The notes beneath the pieces are model-generated. The model saw nothing but the letters and a program-made list of their open reading frames with translations. It had not been told where the DNA came from and searched no databases. From contig JAKLLA010000014.1 in the NCBI GenBank assembly GCA_023150375.1, positions 62,001 through 126,000 on the forward strand: DNA of 64,000 nt, written 5' to 3'. The translations under genes and the position numbers were made by a program. Source of the stretch: Burkholderiaceae bacterium. Lineage in GTDB: Bacteria; Pseudomonadota; Gammaproteobacteria; Burkholderiales; Burkholderiaceae_C. Numbering within the stretch: position 1 is the stretch's first letter; each line of letters opens with the position of its first letter. Shown here one piece after another: positions 36,117-45,709 of this stretch.

Positions 36117-37841
36117 ATGTCCAGCCTTCCGGACTCCCCCTACGGCGCCGGCGACGGCCCGATGACTGCCGCCGAGCGGCGCGTCGTGCTGGCCTCGTCG
36201 GTCGGCACCGTCTTCGAGTGGTACGACTTCTATCTGTACGGCTCGCTGGCGGCGATCATCGCGCAGCAGTTCTTTGCCGGGCTGGACCCCACCTCGGCCT
36301 TCATCTTCGCGCTGCTGGCCTTCGCGGCGGGCTTCCTGGTGCGGCCCTTCGGCGCGCTGGTGTTCGGCCGCCTGGGCGACATGATCGGGCGCAAGTACAC
36401 CTTCATGATCACCATCCTGATCATGGGCGGCGCCACCTTCGTGGTGGGCATCCTGCCGACCTACGCCAGCATCGGCGTGGCCGCGCCGATCATCCTGATC
36501 CTGCTGCGCCTGCTGCAGGGCCTGGCGCTGGGCGGCGAGTACGGCGGTGCGGCCACCTACGTGGCCGAGCATGCGCCGCAGGGCCGGCGCGGCGCCTACA
36601 CCGCCTGGATCCAGACCACCGCGACGCTGGGCCTGTTCCTGTCGCTGGCGGTGATTCTGGGCACGCGCCAGCTGGTGGGCGAGCAGGCCTTCTCCGACTG
36701 GGGCTGGCGCATTCCCTTCCTGGTCTCCATCGTGCTGCTGGGCGTGAGCGTGTGGATCCGCGTGTCCATGCGCGAGTCGCCGGCCTTCCTGAAGATGCAG
36801 ATGGAGGGCACCACCTCCAAGGCGCCGCTGTCGGAGTGCTTCGGCCAGTGGAAGAACCTGCGCATCCTCGTGCTCGCGCTGTTCGGCCTGGTGGCCGGGC
36901 AGGCGGTGGTCTGGTACACGGGTCAGTTCTACGCCCTGTTCTTCCTGACCAGCGTGCTCAAGGTGGATGCGACCAGCGCCAACCTGCTGGTGGCCACGGC
37001 GCTGCTGATCGGCACCCCCTTCTTCGTGATCTTCGGCAGCCTGTCGGACCGCTTCGGGCGCAAGCCGGTCATCCTGGGCGGCCTGCTGCTGGCCTGCCTG
37101 ACCTACTTCCCGCTCTTCCAGGCACTCACCGGCGCGGCCAATCCCGACCTGGCGCGCGCCCAGGCCACCGCGCAGATCGTGGTGCAGGCCGACCCGGTGA
37201 CCTGCTCCTTCCAGGGCAGCCCGATCGCGCGCGAGATCGACTTCACCTCCGCCTGCGACATCGCCAAGCGCACGCTGGCGCAGAACGCGGCCAGCTACCG
37301 CAACGAGGCGCTGCCCTCCGGCGAGGGCGCGCGCGTGCGCATCGGCGAGACGGTGATCGTCGCGCCCAATGCCCGCATTGCCCCCGAGGGGGGGCGCTTC
37401 GAGCCGGCCAGCGTGCAGGCCATCGCCGACTTCCGTGCCCAGGTGGCCGCGGCGATGCGTGCCGCCGGCTACCCCGAGCAGGCCGACCCGGCGAAGATGA
37501 ACCGGTTCGAGATCGTGCTCATCCTCACCGTGCTGGTGATCTACGTGACCATGGTCTACGGCCCGATTGCCGCGGCGCTGGTGGAGATGTTCCCCACGCG
37601 CATCCGCTACACCTCGATGAGCCTGCCGTACCACATCGGCAACGGCTGGTTCGGCGGCCTGATGCCCACCATCGCCTTCGCGATGGTGGCCAGCAACGGC
37701 GACATCTACCACGGCCTGTGGTATCCGATCGTGGTGGCCGGCATGACGCTGATCATCGGCCTGTTCTTCCTGCGCGAGACCAAGGACGTGGACATCTACG
37801 CCAAGTTCCTCTACTGGCATCCGAACCGCATGCGCCAGTGA
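36117..37841 (+). CDS. MHS-family MFS transporter
   Basis: 574-residue 12-helix major facilitator of the metabolite:H+ symporter (MHS) branch, with VGTVFEWYDFYLYG at helix 1, RPFGALVFGRLGDMIGRKYTF at the first loop, and LRLLQGLALGGEYGGAATYVAEH. Between about residues 340 and 460 there is a roughly 120-residue hydrophilic insert after the mid-domain helices, absent in shorter MHS proteins. ATG 36117 follows GAGGAGA at 36104-36110. Substrate unknown; relatives carry organic acids or osmolytes. Confidence 0.9.
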   Translation: MSSLPDSPYGAGDGPMTAAERRVVLASSVGTVFEWYDFYLYGSLAAIIAQQFFAGLDPTSAFIFALLAFAAGFLVRPFGALVFGRLGDMIGRKYTFMITILIMGGATFVVGILPTYASIGVAAPIILILLRLLQGLALGGEYGGAATYVAEHAPQGRRGAYTAWIQTTATLGLFLSLAVILGTRQLVGEQAFSDWGWRIPFLVSIVLLGVSVWIRVSMRESPAFLKMQMEGTTSKAPLSECFGQWKNLRILVLALFGLVAGQAVVWYTGQFYALFFLTSVLKVDATSANLLVATALLIGTPFFVIFGSLSDRFGRKPVILGGLLLACLTYFPLFQALTGAANPDLARAQATAQIVVQADPVTCSFQGSPIAREIDFTSACDIAKRTLAQNAASYRNEALPSGEGARVRIGETVIVAPNARIAPEGGRFEPASVQAIADFRAQVAAAMRAAGYPEQADPAKMNRFEIVLILTVLVIYVTMVYGPIAAALVEMFPTRIRYTSMSLPYHIGNGWFGGLMPTIAFAMVASNGDIYHGLWYPIVVAGMTLIIGLFFLRETKDVDIYAKFLYWHPNRMRQ

Positions 37842-37883
37842 GCGCCGCCGCAGGCCGGGTGCCGCCGCCCGCAGACCTTGCAG

Positions 37884-37909
37884 AAAACCCGCCGCCCGGC
37901 GGGTTTTTT
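37884..37909 (+). terminator. rho-independent terminator after the MHS transporter
   Basis: AAAA, then stem CCCGCC (37888-37893), loop GCCC, stem GGCGGG (37898-37903) and a TTTTTT tract (37904-37909). The A run on the left makes it workable on both strands. It separates the transporter gene from bcsA. Confidence 0.85.
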
Positions 37910-37948
37910 CCGACCGGAACGGTCTGCGCCCCGCAGCGCGGCCGATCG

Positions 37949-37995
37949 GCTGTCACGATGGTGTAAAAATGGAAAACTTTCACATTCACACCAGA
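37949..37995 (+). promoter_or_regulatory. AT-rich promoter-like segment before bcsA
   Basis: A short AT-rich patch (GTGTAAAAATGGAAAACTTTCACATTCACA) stands out in the GC-rich background just upstream of the bcsA RBS (GGAGG at 38001-38005). TGTAAAAAT could serve as an extended -10, with TGTCAC about 10 bases upstream as a poor -35. Treated as a promoter candidate only. Confidence 0.35.
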
Positions 37996-38009
37996 GGGTC
38001 GGAGGCGCC

Positions 38010-40709
38010 ATGCAGGATGTGGCACGGGAGTCGGGTGCAGGGGGGGGCGGGCAGGCGGCGTTCGAGCGGGTGGCGGCCTCGGCGCGCGTCGGCCTGGCCC
38101 GGACGCTGGGCGTGGCGCCGCAAGACCCCTGGGACCTGTGGCTGCGCGCACTGCTGCTGCGGCCCGATGCGCCGGCCCCGGGGCCCGGGCTGGCCCGGCT
38201 GCTCGCGGGCCTGAGCAACGTCCGGGCTGCGGTGCTTGCCGCAGCCGGACGGCTCGGCCGGGGCGTCGGCCTCGGTCTGGCGGGGCTGGGCCGGGCGGGC
38301 GTGGCGGGGCTGCGCGGTGGCGGTTTCTGCCTGCGTGCCGCCGCGGCATTGCTGCGGCGTGCGGCGGTCCGGGCGGCCCCGGCAGGACGTGTTGTCGCAG
38401 CCGGCATGGCCGGCGCGGCCGGCGCCCTGCGGCAGCGCCTCGTACCCTGGCGCCGACGGGTGCCCGCGCTGGACTGGCGCCCGGCCGGCGCACTGCTCGA
38501 CGGCTGGGCCGCCCGGCCCCTGCTGGCGAGCCGTCCGCTGCGCGTGGTGCTGGTGGTCCTGGCCGGGGCCGTCTGGCTGCTGGCGATCAGCACGCCGCTG
38601 GCGCTGCCGGCACAGCTGGGGCTGGCCGCCCTGCTGCTGGCGGCGGCCTGGATGCTGCGGCGTCTGCAGGGCTCCGTGGCCCGCCTGGCCCTGATGGGTC
38701 TGGCGCTGCTGGCCACCGGGCGCTACGCCTGGTGGCGCATCACGCAGTCGATGGAACTGGCGCCGGGCTGGGCCTCGGTGCTCGGCTGGGGCCTGCTGGC
38801 CGCGGAGGTCTATGCCTGGACCATCCTGCTGCTGGGCTTCGTGCAGAACGCCTGGCCGCTGCAGCGCCGCGCGCTCGGGCTGGATCGGCCGCCCGGGCAG
38901 TGGCCGGTGGTGGATGTCTTCATCCCCACCTACGACGAGCCGCTGGAGGTGCTGCGGCCCACGGTGCTGGCCGCGCGCGACCTGGACTGGCCGGCCGACC
39001 GGCTGCGCGTGCACCTGCTCGACGACGGCCGGCGCGAGGCCGTGCGCGCCTTTGCCGCCGAGGCTGGCGTGCATTACCTGACCCGCCCGGACAACGCCCA
39101 TGCGAAGGCGGGCAACCTCAACCACGCGCTGGCCTGCACGGACGGCGAGTTCGTCGCCGTGTTCGACTGCGACCACCTGCCCGTGCGCAGCTTCCTGCGC
39201 CGCACGATGGGCTGGCTGCTGCACGATCCCCGGTGCGCGCTGGTGCAGACGCCGCACCACTTCTTCTCGCCGGACCCCTTCGAGCGCAATCTCGGCACCT
39301 TCCGCCGCGTGCCCAACGAGGGGCGGCTGTTCTACGGCCTGGTGCAGGACGGCAACGACTTCTGGAATGCGGCCTTCTTCTGCGGCTCCTGCGCGGTGAT
39401 GCGCCGCGAGGCCCTCGAGGCCGTGGGCGGCATCGCGGTGCAGACGGTGACCGAGGATGCCCACACCGCGCTGAAGCTGCACCGCGCCGGCTGGCGCAGC
39501 GCCTACCTGAACGAGACCCTGGCCGCCGGCCTGGCCACCGAGAGCCTGGCCGACCATGTGGCGCAGCGCGTGCGCTGGGCACGCGGCATGGCGCAGATCT
39601 TCCGCCTGGACAACCCGCTGCTCGGCCGCGGACTCCGCCCGATGCAGCGGCTGTGCTACGCCAATGCCATGCTGCACTTCTTCTACGGTCTGCCGCGGCT
39701 GGTCTTCCTGACCGCGCCGCTGGCCTTCCTGCTGTTCGACCTGCACGTCATCCATGCGCCGGTGGAGGTGATCGCCGCCTACCTGCTGCCGCACCTGATG
39801 CTGCCGCAGATGGCCAACGCGCAGATCCAGGGGCCGCACCGCCAGGCCTTCTGGGCCGAGGTCTACGAGTCGGTGCTGGCCTGGTACGTCACCCTGCCCA
39901 CCACCCTGGCCCTGATCAGTCCGCGGCACGGCCGGTTCAACGTGACGGCCAAGGGCGGCCGGGTGGCGCAGACCCATTTCGACTGGGGCATCTCGCGGCC
40001 CTACCTGCTGCTGGTGGCGCTGAACCTGGTGGCGCTGGCCACCGCGCTGCTGCGGCTGATCGGACAGGACGGTCAGCCCGGCACCGTGGCGGTGAACGCA
40101 GCCTGGGCGGCCTACAACCTGCTGCTGCTCGGCGCCGCGCTGGGTGTGGCCCACGAGCGGCGCCAGGTGCGCGAGGCGCACCGCGTCGAGGGCGCGCTGC
40201 CGGTGCGGCTGGCCTGGCCCGACGGCGGCATGATCGCCTGCCGCACGCACGACTACGCCTTCGGTGGCCTGGCCGTGCGGCTGCCCGCCGAAACGCTGGC
40301 GCAGCTGGCCCTGCAGCCCGGTGAGCGCCTGACGGTCTGGCTGCAGGAAGAGCCTGCGGCCGATGGCCGGCCGGGCCGCGAGCACGCCTTCCCGGCCGAA
40401 GTGCGCAGCCTGCGCGACGGCGTGCTCGGCCTGGGCTTCGCGCCCCTGGGCCTGGAGCAGCAGGCCGCGCTGATCCGCTGCAGCTTCACCCGCAGCGATG
40501 CCTGGAGCGCCTGGCGCAGCGAGGTGGCCGACGCCCCGCAGCGCGCCCTGGCCGGGCTGCGCGAGGTGGCGCGCCACGCCGGTGCCGGCTACCGCGCCGC
40601 GCTCGCCGAGCGGCTGCGGGTCCTGCTGCGCTGGGGCCGCACCGGGCGGGCCTGGATGCTGCGCCGGGGGCTGCGGCTGCGTGCGGGCGCCGTCCAGCCG
40701 AACGTCTGA
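38010..40709 (+). CDS. bcsA: cellulose synthase catalytic subunit (UDP-forming) with PilZ domain
   Basis: 899-residue processive GT2 glycosyltransferase of the inner membrane. Catalytic motifs are DDG (338-340), DCD (386-388), TED (481-483) and QRVRW (519-523). Membrane segments flank the GT domain. The C-terminal PilZ domain has the c-di-GMP RxxxR motif (721-725), but the second motif reads DYAFGG (748-753), with Ala in place of the usual Ser of DxSxxG. The N-terminal 180 residues are Ala/Arg-rich. A frameshifted bcsG follows; bcsB is not in the window. Confidence 0.92.
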   Translation: MQDVARESGAGGGGQAAFERVAASARVGLARTLGVAPQDPWDLWLRALLLRPDAPAPGPGLARLLAGLSNVRAAVLAAAGRLGRGVGLGLAGLGRAGVAGLRGGGFCLRAAAALLRRAAVRAAPAGRVVAAGMAGAAGALRQRLVPWRRRVPALDWRPAGALLDGWAARPLLASRPLRVVLVVLAGAVWLLAISTPLALPAQLGLAALLLAAAWMLRRLQGSVARLALMGLALLATGRYAWWRITQSMELAPGWASVLGWGLLAAEVYAWTILLLGFVQNAWPLQRRALGLDRPPGQWPVVDVFIPTYDEPLEVLRPTVLAARDLDWPADRLRVHLLDDGRREAVRAFAAEAGVHYLTRPDNAHAKAGNLNHALACTDGEFVAVFDCDHLPVRSFLRRTMGWLLHDPRCALVQTPHHFFSPDPFERNLGTFRRVPNEGRLFYGLVQDGNDFWNAAFFCGSCAVMRREALEAVGGIAVQTVTEDAHTALKLHRAGWRSAYLNETLAAGLATESLADHVAQRVRWARGMAQIFRLDNPLLGRGLRPMQRLCYANAMLHFFYGLPRLVFLTAPLAFLLFDLHVIHAPVEVIAAYLLPHLMLPQMANAQIQGPHRQAFWAEVYESVLAWYVTLPTTLALISPRHGRFNVTAKGGRVAQTHFDWGISRPYLLLVALNLVALATALLRLIGQDGQPGTVAVNAAWAAYNLLLLGAALGVAHERRQVREAHRVEGALPVRLAWPDGGMIACRTHDYAFGGLAVRLPAETLAQLALQPGERLTVWLQEEPAADGRPGREHAFPAEVRSLRDGVLGLGFAPLGLEQQAALIRCSFTRSDAWSAWRSEVADAPQRALAGLREVARHAGAGYRAALAERLRVLLRWGRTGRAWMLRRGLRLRAGAVQPNV

Positions 40710-40728
40710 CGAGCGGCGGAGGCGGACG

Positions 40729-42307
40729 ATGGGTCACTGGAGCCTGTTCCTTCTGGTCAAGCTGGGCCTGTACGCGACCGGGTACATGGCCCTGGATGCC
40801 CTGGCCAATCTGGCCTTCGTGGCCTGGCTGATCGCACCGCGGCTGGCCGGCTGGCCGCAGCGGGCGGGGTGGCGCCGGGTCGGCTGGCTGCACCGTGGGC
40901 TGAGCGGGCTGCTGGCGCTGGCGCTGGCCTACCACGACAGCCACTGGCCGCCGCTGGCGCGCCTGCTGCAGCAGTGGCGCGACCTCAGCGCCTTCAGTGC
41001 CCCCTACTGGCTCGAGCTGGCCGGTCGGCTGTGGTCCTGGCCGCTGGCAACCGCCCTGGGGGTCGGTGCGCTGGCGTACTGGGGTCTGCAGCGCCAGGTG
41101 CGCATGGGGGGCGTGGCCCTGCTGGCGCTGCTCTTGGCGCTGCTGCTGCCCGCGCCCGGCAGTGGGGACGCCCGGGTGCCGGCCTCCCCCGGCATCGAGG
41201 TGGATGTCCGGGCGCTGCCGCTGGCGCAGGTCGACGCGGCGCTGGCTGCGCACTACGACGACGAGCGGCACCGCCGCGTGCGGCTGCCGCTGGCTGCGCA
41301 GCAGCCGCCGCGCTTCGACCTGGTGTTCCTGAGCGTGTGTTCGCTGGCCTGGGACGACCTGGACCAGGTCGGCCTGCGCGGCGCCGCACTGCTGCAGCGG
41401 CTGGACGTGCTGTTCCGCCGCTTCAACAGCGCGGCCAGTTACAGCGGGCCGGCGGTGCTGCGCCTGCTGCAGGGCAGCTGCGGCCATGTGCCGCAGGCCG
41501 AGCTGTACCGGGGCGCCGCGCCGGCCTGCCAGCTCTTCCGCAACCTGGAGGACGCCGGCTACGAGCCCGCCCTGCTGCTCAACCACGACGGCCGCTTCGG
41601 CCATTTCGCCACCCAGCTGCAGGGCGAGGGCGGCTTCCCCGCTGGGTGACGGACCGGTGCGCATGCACAGCTTCGATGGCACGCCGATCCACGACGACTA
41701 CGCCCGCCTGTCGGGCTGGTGGCAGCAGCGCGTGCGGCAGCGCGAGGCCGGCCCCTTCGCCCTGCTGTACAACACCATCACCCTGCACGACGGCAACCGG
41801 GTGCCCGGCCTGGAGGGGCGCAGCAGCCTGCAGACCTATCGCCCGCGCGCCGAGCGGCTGCTGGCCGATCTGCTGCGCTTCCTCGACCTGGTGCAGGCCA
41901 GCGGCCGGCCCACCGTGGTGGTGCTGGTGCCCGAGCATGGCGCCGCGGTGCGTGGCGACCCGTGGCAGATCGCCGGCCTGCGCGAGTTCCCGCTGCCGCG
42001 CATCACCCACGTGCCTGCCGGCGTGGCGCTGCTGGGCTTCGGGCCCCCCCGCGGGCCGTCGCACACGCCCGTGGTGGTCGAACAGGTGGCCAGCTACACC
42101 TCGCTGGTGGCACTGGTGGCCTCTCTGATGCACGGCGACGAGGGCGCGGCGGCACGCGAGCGCCTGCAGGCCGTGGCCCGGGCGCTGCCGCCGGTGGAGT
42201 GGGTGGCCGAGAACGACGACGCGCTGGTGCTGGCGCGCGCCGGCCAGGTCTTTCTGCGCTCGGCCGGCAGCGGCTGGCGCCTGCTGCCCGCGGCCAGCAC
42301 GCCCTGA
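40729..42307 (+). pseudogene. bcsG: bcsG (cellulose phosphoethanolamine transferase) with a +1 frameshift
   Basis: Begins ATG 40729 after GGAGG. The first frame (306 residues, to TGA 41647-41649) holds the membrane segments and the start of the transferase domain with VCSLAWDDLD and FNSAASYSGPAVLRLL, which carry the expected metal Cys and nucleophile Ser. The rest continues in the +1 frame from about 41642 (LGDGPVRMHSFDGTPIHDD, NTITLHDGNR, VPEHGAAV) to 42307, carrying the His/Glu/His of the site. The join is at GGC TTC CCC G CTG GGT. It could be a sequencing error, a pseudogene or a programmed shift. Confidence 0.85.
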
Positions 42308-42395
42308 CGGACAGGCCCGCGGGCCGCGGCGGCAGCCCCGCGGTGCGGCGGCGCGCTCTCGAGGGAACGCCGGGCCGCCCCAGCAGGTTTTCTCG

Positions 42396-42411
42396 AGCCC
42401 CCGCGGGGGCT
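42396..42411. repeat. perfect 16-bp palindrome in convergent gap
   Basis: AGCCCCCGCGGGGGCT lies in the 142-base gap between bcsG (+) and the large minus-strand gene. It can form a GC hairpin in RNA from either strand but has no U tract, so it is at best a weak or rho-assisted terminator. Confidence 0.5.
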
Positions 42412-42449
42412 GGGAGGGGCACGGCCCTGCCCTGGTGGTGGGGGGGGGC

Positions 42450-45400
42450 TCAGAACGCCCGGCCGGCGCGCAGGTAGCCCACGGTGTCCTTCGGCGCGTC
42501 CAGGCCGCGCGCCACGCCCACGCGCAGCTGCAGGCCCAGCGCATAGAGCAGCCGGACCTCGCCCAGCAGCTCCAGCCCGACGCCGCGCGAGTAGCGCGCC
42601 GGCCCGCTGGCGCCCGGGTTCCAGGCCCCGCCGATGTCGAAGAAGGCCGCGCCCGACAGCCGGTTCAGCCCGACGGGTGGCACCATGCCGTGCCAGTCGA
42701 CATCGGCGATCGGTGCGCGCCACTCGATCGAGCTGACGCGCATGCTCTGCCCGCGCAGCCCCGGCTCGTCGCCACGGTAGCCGCGCAGCGAGACGTCGCG
42801 GCTGTTGAGCGCATAGCCCAGCTGCAGCGCGTCGTCGGTGGCGCCGCCGAGCTGGAAGGCCCGTGTGCGCCCGCTGGCGCGGGCCTCGCTGTGGCGCAGC
42901 GCCAGCACGCTGCGGCCCAGCGGCACGAAGCCGCGCAGGTCGAGCCGGGTCACGCGGCCGTCCAGGCCGGTGCCGGCGGCGCGCTCGGCGTCGCTCAGGA
43001 AGGGGCGGTGGTTCTCGTGCAGCAGCGTGGCGCGCAGGCCGCGGTTGCTGCCTTCACTCCACCAGTTGCCGGCCCGGCTGTCGTAGTCCAGCAGCAGCGC
43101 GGCCAGCCGCTCGTCGCGGGGGGTGCGGCGCGCGGCCGGCTCGGTCTCGACGATCTCGATGCGGTCCAGCGCCGCCCCCAGGCCGACGTGCAGCCGCCGC
43201 GCCAGGCGCTGGTGCAGCGGCAGCAGGCTGATCCACTGGCCCTGCGTGCGGCGCTCGTAGGCCAGCGTTTCGTAGTCGTCGTCGAGCCGGCGCCAGGATT
43301 GGGCGCCCAGGCTGCGCTGCAGCGCCAGCAGGTGCTGGTTCCGCCAGAGATACTCGACGCTGCCCAGCGCCTCGCGCTGGCTGGACTCCCACTGCAGCGA
43401 CAGTGCCCACTGGTGCCAGCCCAGCGCATCGGCACCGTGGGTGCTGGCGCCGTAGGCGGTCAGGCCGCGGTCGGAGGTGATCAGCGGCCACCAGGAGCGT
43501 GGCCACATCGAGGCCAGCGGCGTGTAGCGCCGGTCCGTGCCGAGCCCGGTCGTGCGGGGGCCGTCACCCGCCGGGTCGGTCGACGGGGAAGCCGTGCTGC
43601 GCGCCGCCGCGGCGCTGCCGGCGGGGGCGGCCGGGGTGGCCGGTGCGGCACCCGTGGCGGGCGCCGTGGCCGCACCCCGGTCGGCGGCCGGCGCAGGCCG
43701 TGCCCAGCCGGCTCCGGCCACCTGCAGGCGCAGACCGCCCTCCAGCGGCAGGTCCTGCAGTGCGGCGGTGTCCGCCAGCCGGTGCAGCCGGGCGCCGTCG
43801 GCGGCGATCACCACCGTGGCGAGCGCGCCGTCGCCCTGCGTGCCGGCCTGCACCAGCACGCCGGTGTGGCTGTGCGTCAGGCGCTGCAGCCGTTCGCCGG
43901 CCAGCCGCCAGACGTTGGTGACGCCGTCGGTGGCCAGGATGAACTCCGGCCCCTGCGCGCCATGGCGCAGGCCGTGCATCGGCGCGTTGCTGCTCAGGCG
44001 CAGGCGGGGCGAGCCGCCTTCCGCCAGGGCGCCGGCCGCCAGCGGCAGCTCGACCAGCTGGTACTCGCCGGCGCGGCGCTGGATCAGCTGCACGGCGCGG
44101 CCGTCCGGCGTGGCCGCCAGGTCGAGCAGGTCGATGCCCTCGGGCGGCGTGTACAGCGGCTGCAGCCCGCCGCCGTCGCGGTCCAGGCCGACCAGCCGGG
44201 TGCGCCCGGCCTGCAGCTGGATGGCCAGGATGCGCTCGCCCAGCGAGGTCGCGCGGCGCAGGTGGGCGCAGTGGGTCAGGCGCTGCACGCCGCCGTCGCG
44301 CGGATCGACGCGGTAGACGTCGTAGGCCAGGTAGTGGTCGTGGCAGAGGTCGGCCTGCGTCAGCAGCACCTCGCCACGGGCGTTCGCGTCGAGCCGGCCG
44401 TAGGCGCCGTCGAGCGTGGCCAGCACCTGCGAGCGCCCGTCCGGCTCGAAGCGCAGCAGCCGGCGCGCGCCCAGGCCGTCGTCGCTCAGGGCCAGCGTGC
44501 GGCCGTCGGGCAGGCCGGCCACGCTGGCGATGTCGAACTGCACCGGCCCGAGCGCCGGGCCGAGCCGCTCGGGCTGCGCGCGCAGCGCCGCGGCACGCCG
44601 CGTGACCTGCCGGTCCAGGTCGGTGCGGAAGGCCTCCCAGAGCGCATCCATGGTCTGGCCGGTGAGCTCGCGCGGGTTGGTGTGAAAGCGCGGCACGATG
44701 TTGCCGCTGTAGTTCTCCACGAAGGCCGCGGCGGCCTGCGGACCGTACTGGCGGGTCAGGAAGTCGAAGAAGTAGCCGCCGTAGAGGTAGGACTTGGCCA
44801 GCGGCAGGGCGCGGCCATCGGCGTTCAGCTCGGCCAGGGCGGGGAAGCCGTGCGCCTGCTGGGCGCGCAGCCAGCCCTCGAAGTGCGGCCCGTACAGCCG
44901 GCCGCGCCCCAGCGCGGCGGCCGCGGCCACGCCGCCGTCCTGCGCGCCCTCGTGCACCGTGGCCAGCCCCTCGTGCGCCCAGCTGGGCATGAACAGGTTC
45001 GGGAAGAACCAGGCGATGCGGCCGAAGATCATGCGCAGCACGTTGGGCGCGCCGCGCACCTTGTCGAGCTGGATAGCGTGCACCAGCTCGTGGGTGAGCA
45101 GCAGGTCCAGCCAGGGGCTGTTGTCCAGCAGCTCGCCCTCGGGCGGCGCGAGGAAGGCGCCGACCCGGTTGAAGGGCAGCGGGGTCGAGAAGCCGTTGGC
45201 CAGGTCGAACTCGCTGTAGACCACCAGTTCGATGCGCCCGCCCGGCTGCCACTGCAGCGTCGGCGAGATGCGCGCATAGGCCCGCTCGGCCGCCTGCGCC
45301 ACCTGCTCGGCCTGGGCGCGCTGGCCGCCGCGGTAGTGCACGCGGAAATGCGCGCTGTCGGCACTGCGCCAGTCCACCCCGGGGTCGGCGCCCAGCGCCG

Positions 45401-45539
45401 CGGCCGGCAGGGGCAGCCAGGCGGCGGCGGCCAGGCACAGCCCGGCCAGCCAGCGTTGCGGCCGGCCCTGCCGCCGGTTCTGCAGCCGGCCCATCGCGCG
45501 CTGCGCCGGGGTCGGCGCCCGCATGCTCGTCGTGTCCAT
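42450..45539 (-). CDS. large secreted protein: HExxH peptidase-like domain, propeller, outer-membrane barrel
   Basis: 1029 residues from ATG 45539 with a signal peptide ending near PAAALGA. An N-terminal gluzincin-like domain has HELVH at 150-154 and a downstream WAHEGLATVHE that could give the third ligand. The middle (about 360-640) shows repeated beta-propeller-like strands (FDIASVAGLPDGRTLALSDDG and others). The end (about 690-1029) resembles a surface-antigen barrel (LRGYRGDEPGLRGQ, YSRGVGLELLGEVRLL, terminal Phe). Likely an outer-membrane protein with periplasmic protease-like part; role unknown. Confidence 0.8.
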   Translation of the reverse strand: MDTTSMRAPTPAQRAMGRLQNRRQGRPQRWLAGLCLAAAAWLPLPAAALGADPGVDWRSADSAHFRVHYRGGQRAQAEQVAQAAERAYARISPTLQWQPGGRIELVVYSEFDLANGFSTPLPFNRVGAFLAPPEGELLDNSPWLDLLLTHELVHAIQLDKVRGAPNVLRMIFGRIAWFFPNLFMPSWAHEGLATVHEGAQDGGVAAAAALGRGRLYGPHFEGWLRAQQAHGFPALAELNADGRALPLAKSYLYGGYFFDFLTRQYGPQAAAAFVENYSGNIVPRFHTNPRELTGQTMDALWEAFRTDLDRQVTRRAAALRAQPERLGPALGPVQFDIASVAGLPDGRTLALSDDGLGARRLLRFEPDGRSQVLATLDGAYGRLDANARGEVLLTQADLCHDHYLAYDVYRVDPRDGGVQRLTHCAHLRRATSLGERILAIQLQAGRTRLVGLDRDGGGLQPLYTPPEGIDLLDLAATPDGRAVQLIQRRAGEYQLVELPLAAGALAEGGSPRLRLSSNAPMHGLRHGAQGPEFILATDGVTNVWRLAGERLQRLTHSHTGVLVQAGTQGDGALATVVIAADGARLHRLADTAALQDLPLEGGLRLQVAGAGWARPAPAADRGAATAPATGAAPATPAAPAGSAAAARSTASPSTDPAGDGPRTTGLGTDRRYTPLASMWPRSWWPLITSDRGLTAYGASTHGADALGWHQWALSLQWESSQREALGSVEYLWRNQHLLALQRSLGAQSWRRLDDDYETLAYERRTQGQWISLLPLHQRLARRLHVGLGAALDRIEIVETEPAARRTPRDERLAALLLDYDSRAGNWWSEGSNRGLRATLLHENHRPFLSDAERAAGTGLDGRVTRLDLRGFVPLGRSVLALRHSEARASGRTRAFQLGGATDDALQLGYALNSRDVSLRGYRGDEPGLRGQSMRVSSIEWRAPIADVDWHGMVPPVGLNRLSGAAFFDIGGAWNPGASGPARYSRGVGLELLGEVRLLYALGLQLRVGVARGLDAPKDTVGYLRAGRAF

Positions 45540-45709
45540 CGGGAAGCTCCCTGCGTGCACCGGCCGCCCGGCCGGCTGCGGTGGCGAGCTTACACGCCGG
45601 CGCACCGGCGTCACCTGCGCGGCGGCAACCGGCCCGCGCTTGCGGCACACTCGACGCCGCATCCGCGCCGAGCGCGCGCCCACCCTCCCACCCGAAAGAG
45701 ACCCCCACC

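Noticed and set aside
35406-37820. Long minus-strand frame over the MHS transporter
   Set aside because: Repetitive His/Gln/Arg-rich translation with no domains, opposite a well-supported transporter.
37986-40577. Long minus-strand frame over bcsA
   Set aside because: Opposite strand to a gene with complete GT2 motifs; no family features.
41664-42307. Independent gene starting inside the second half of bcsG
   Set aside because: The residues continue BcsG homology exactly after the frameshift, so a separate origin is unlikely; an internal restart cannot be excluded.
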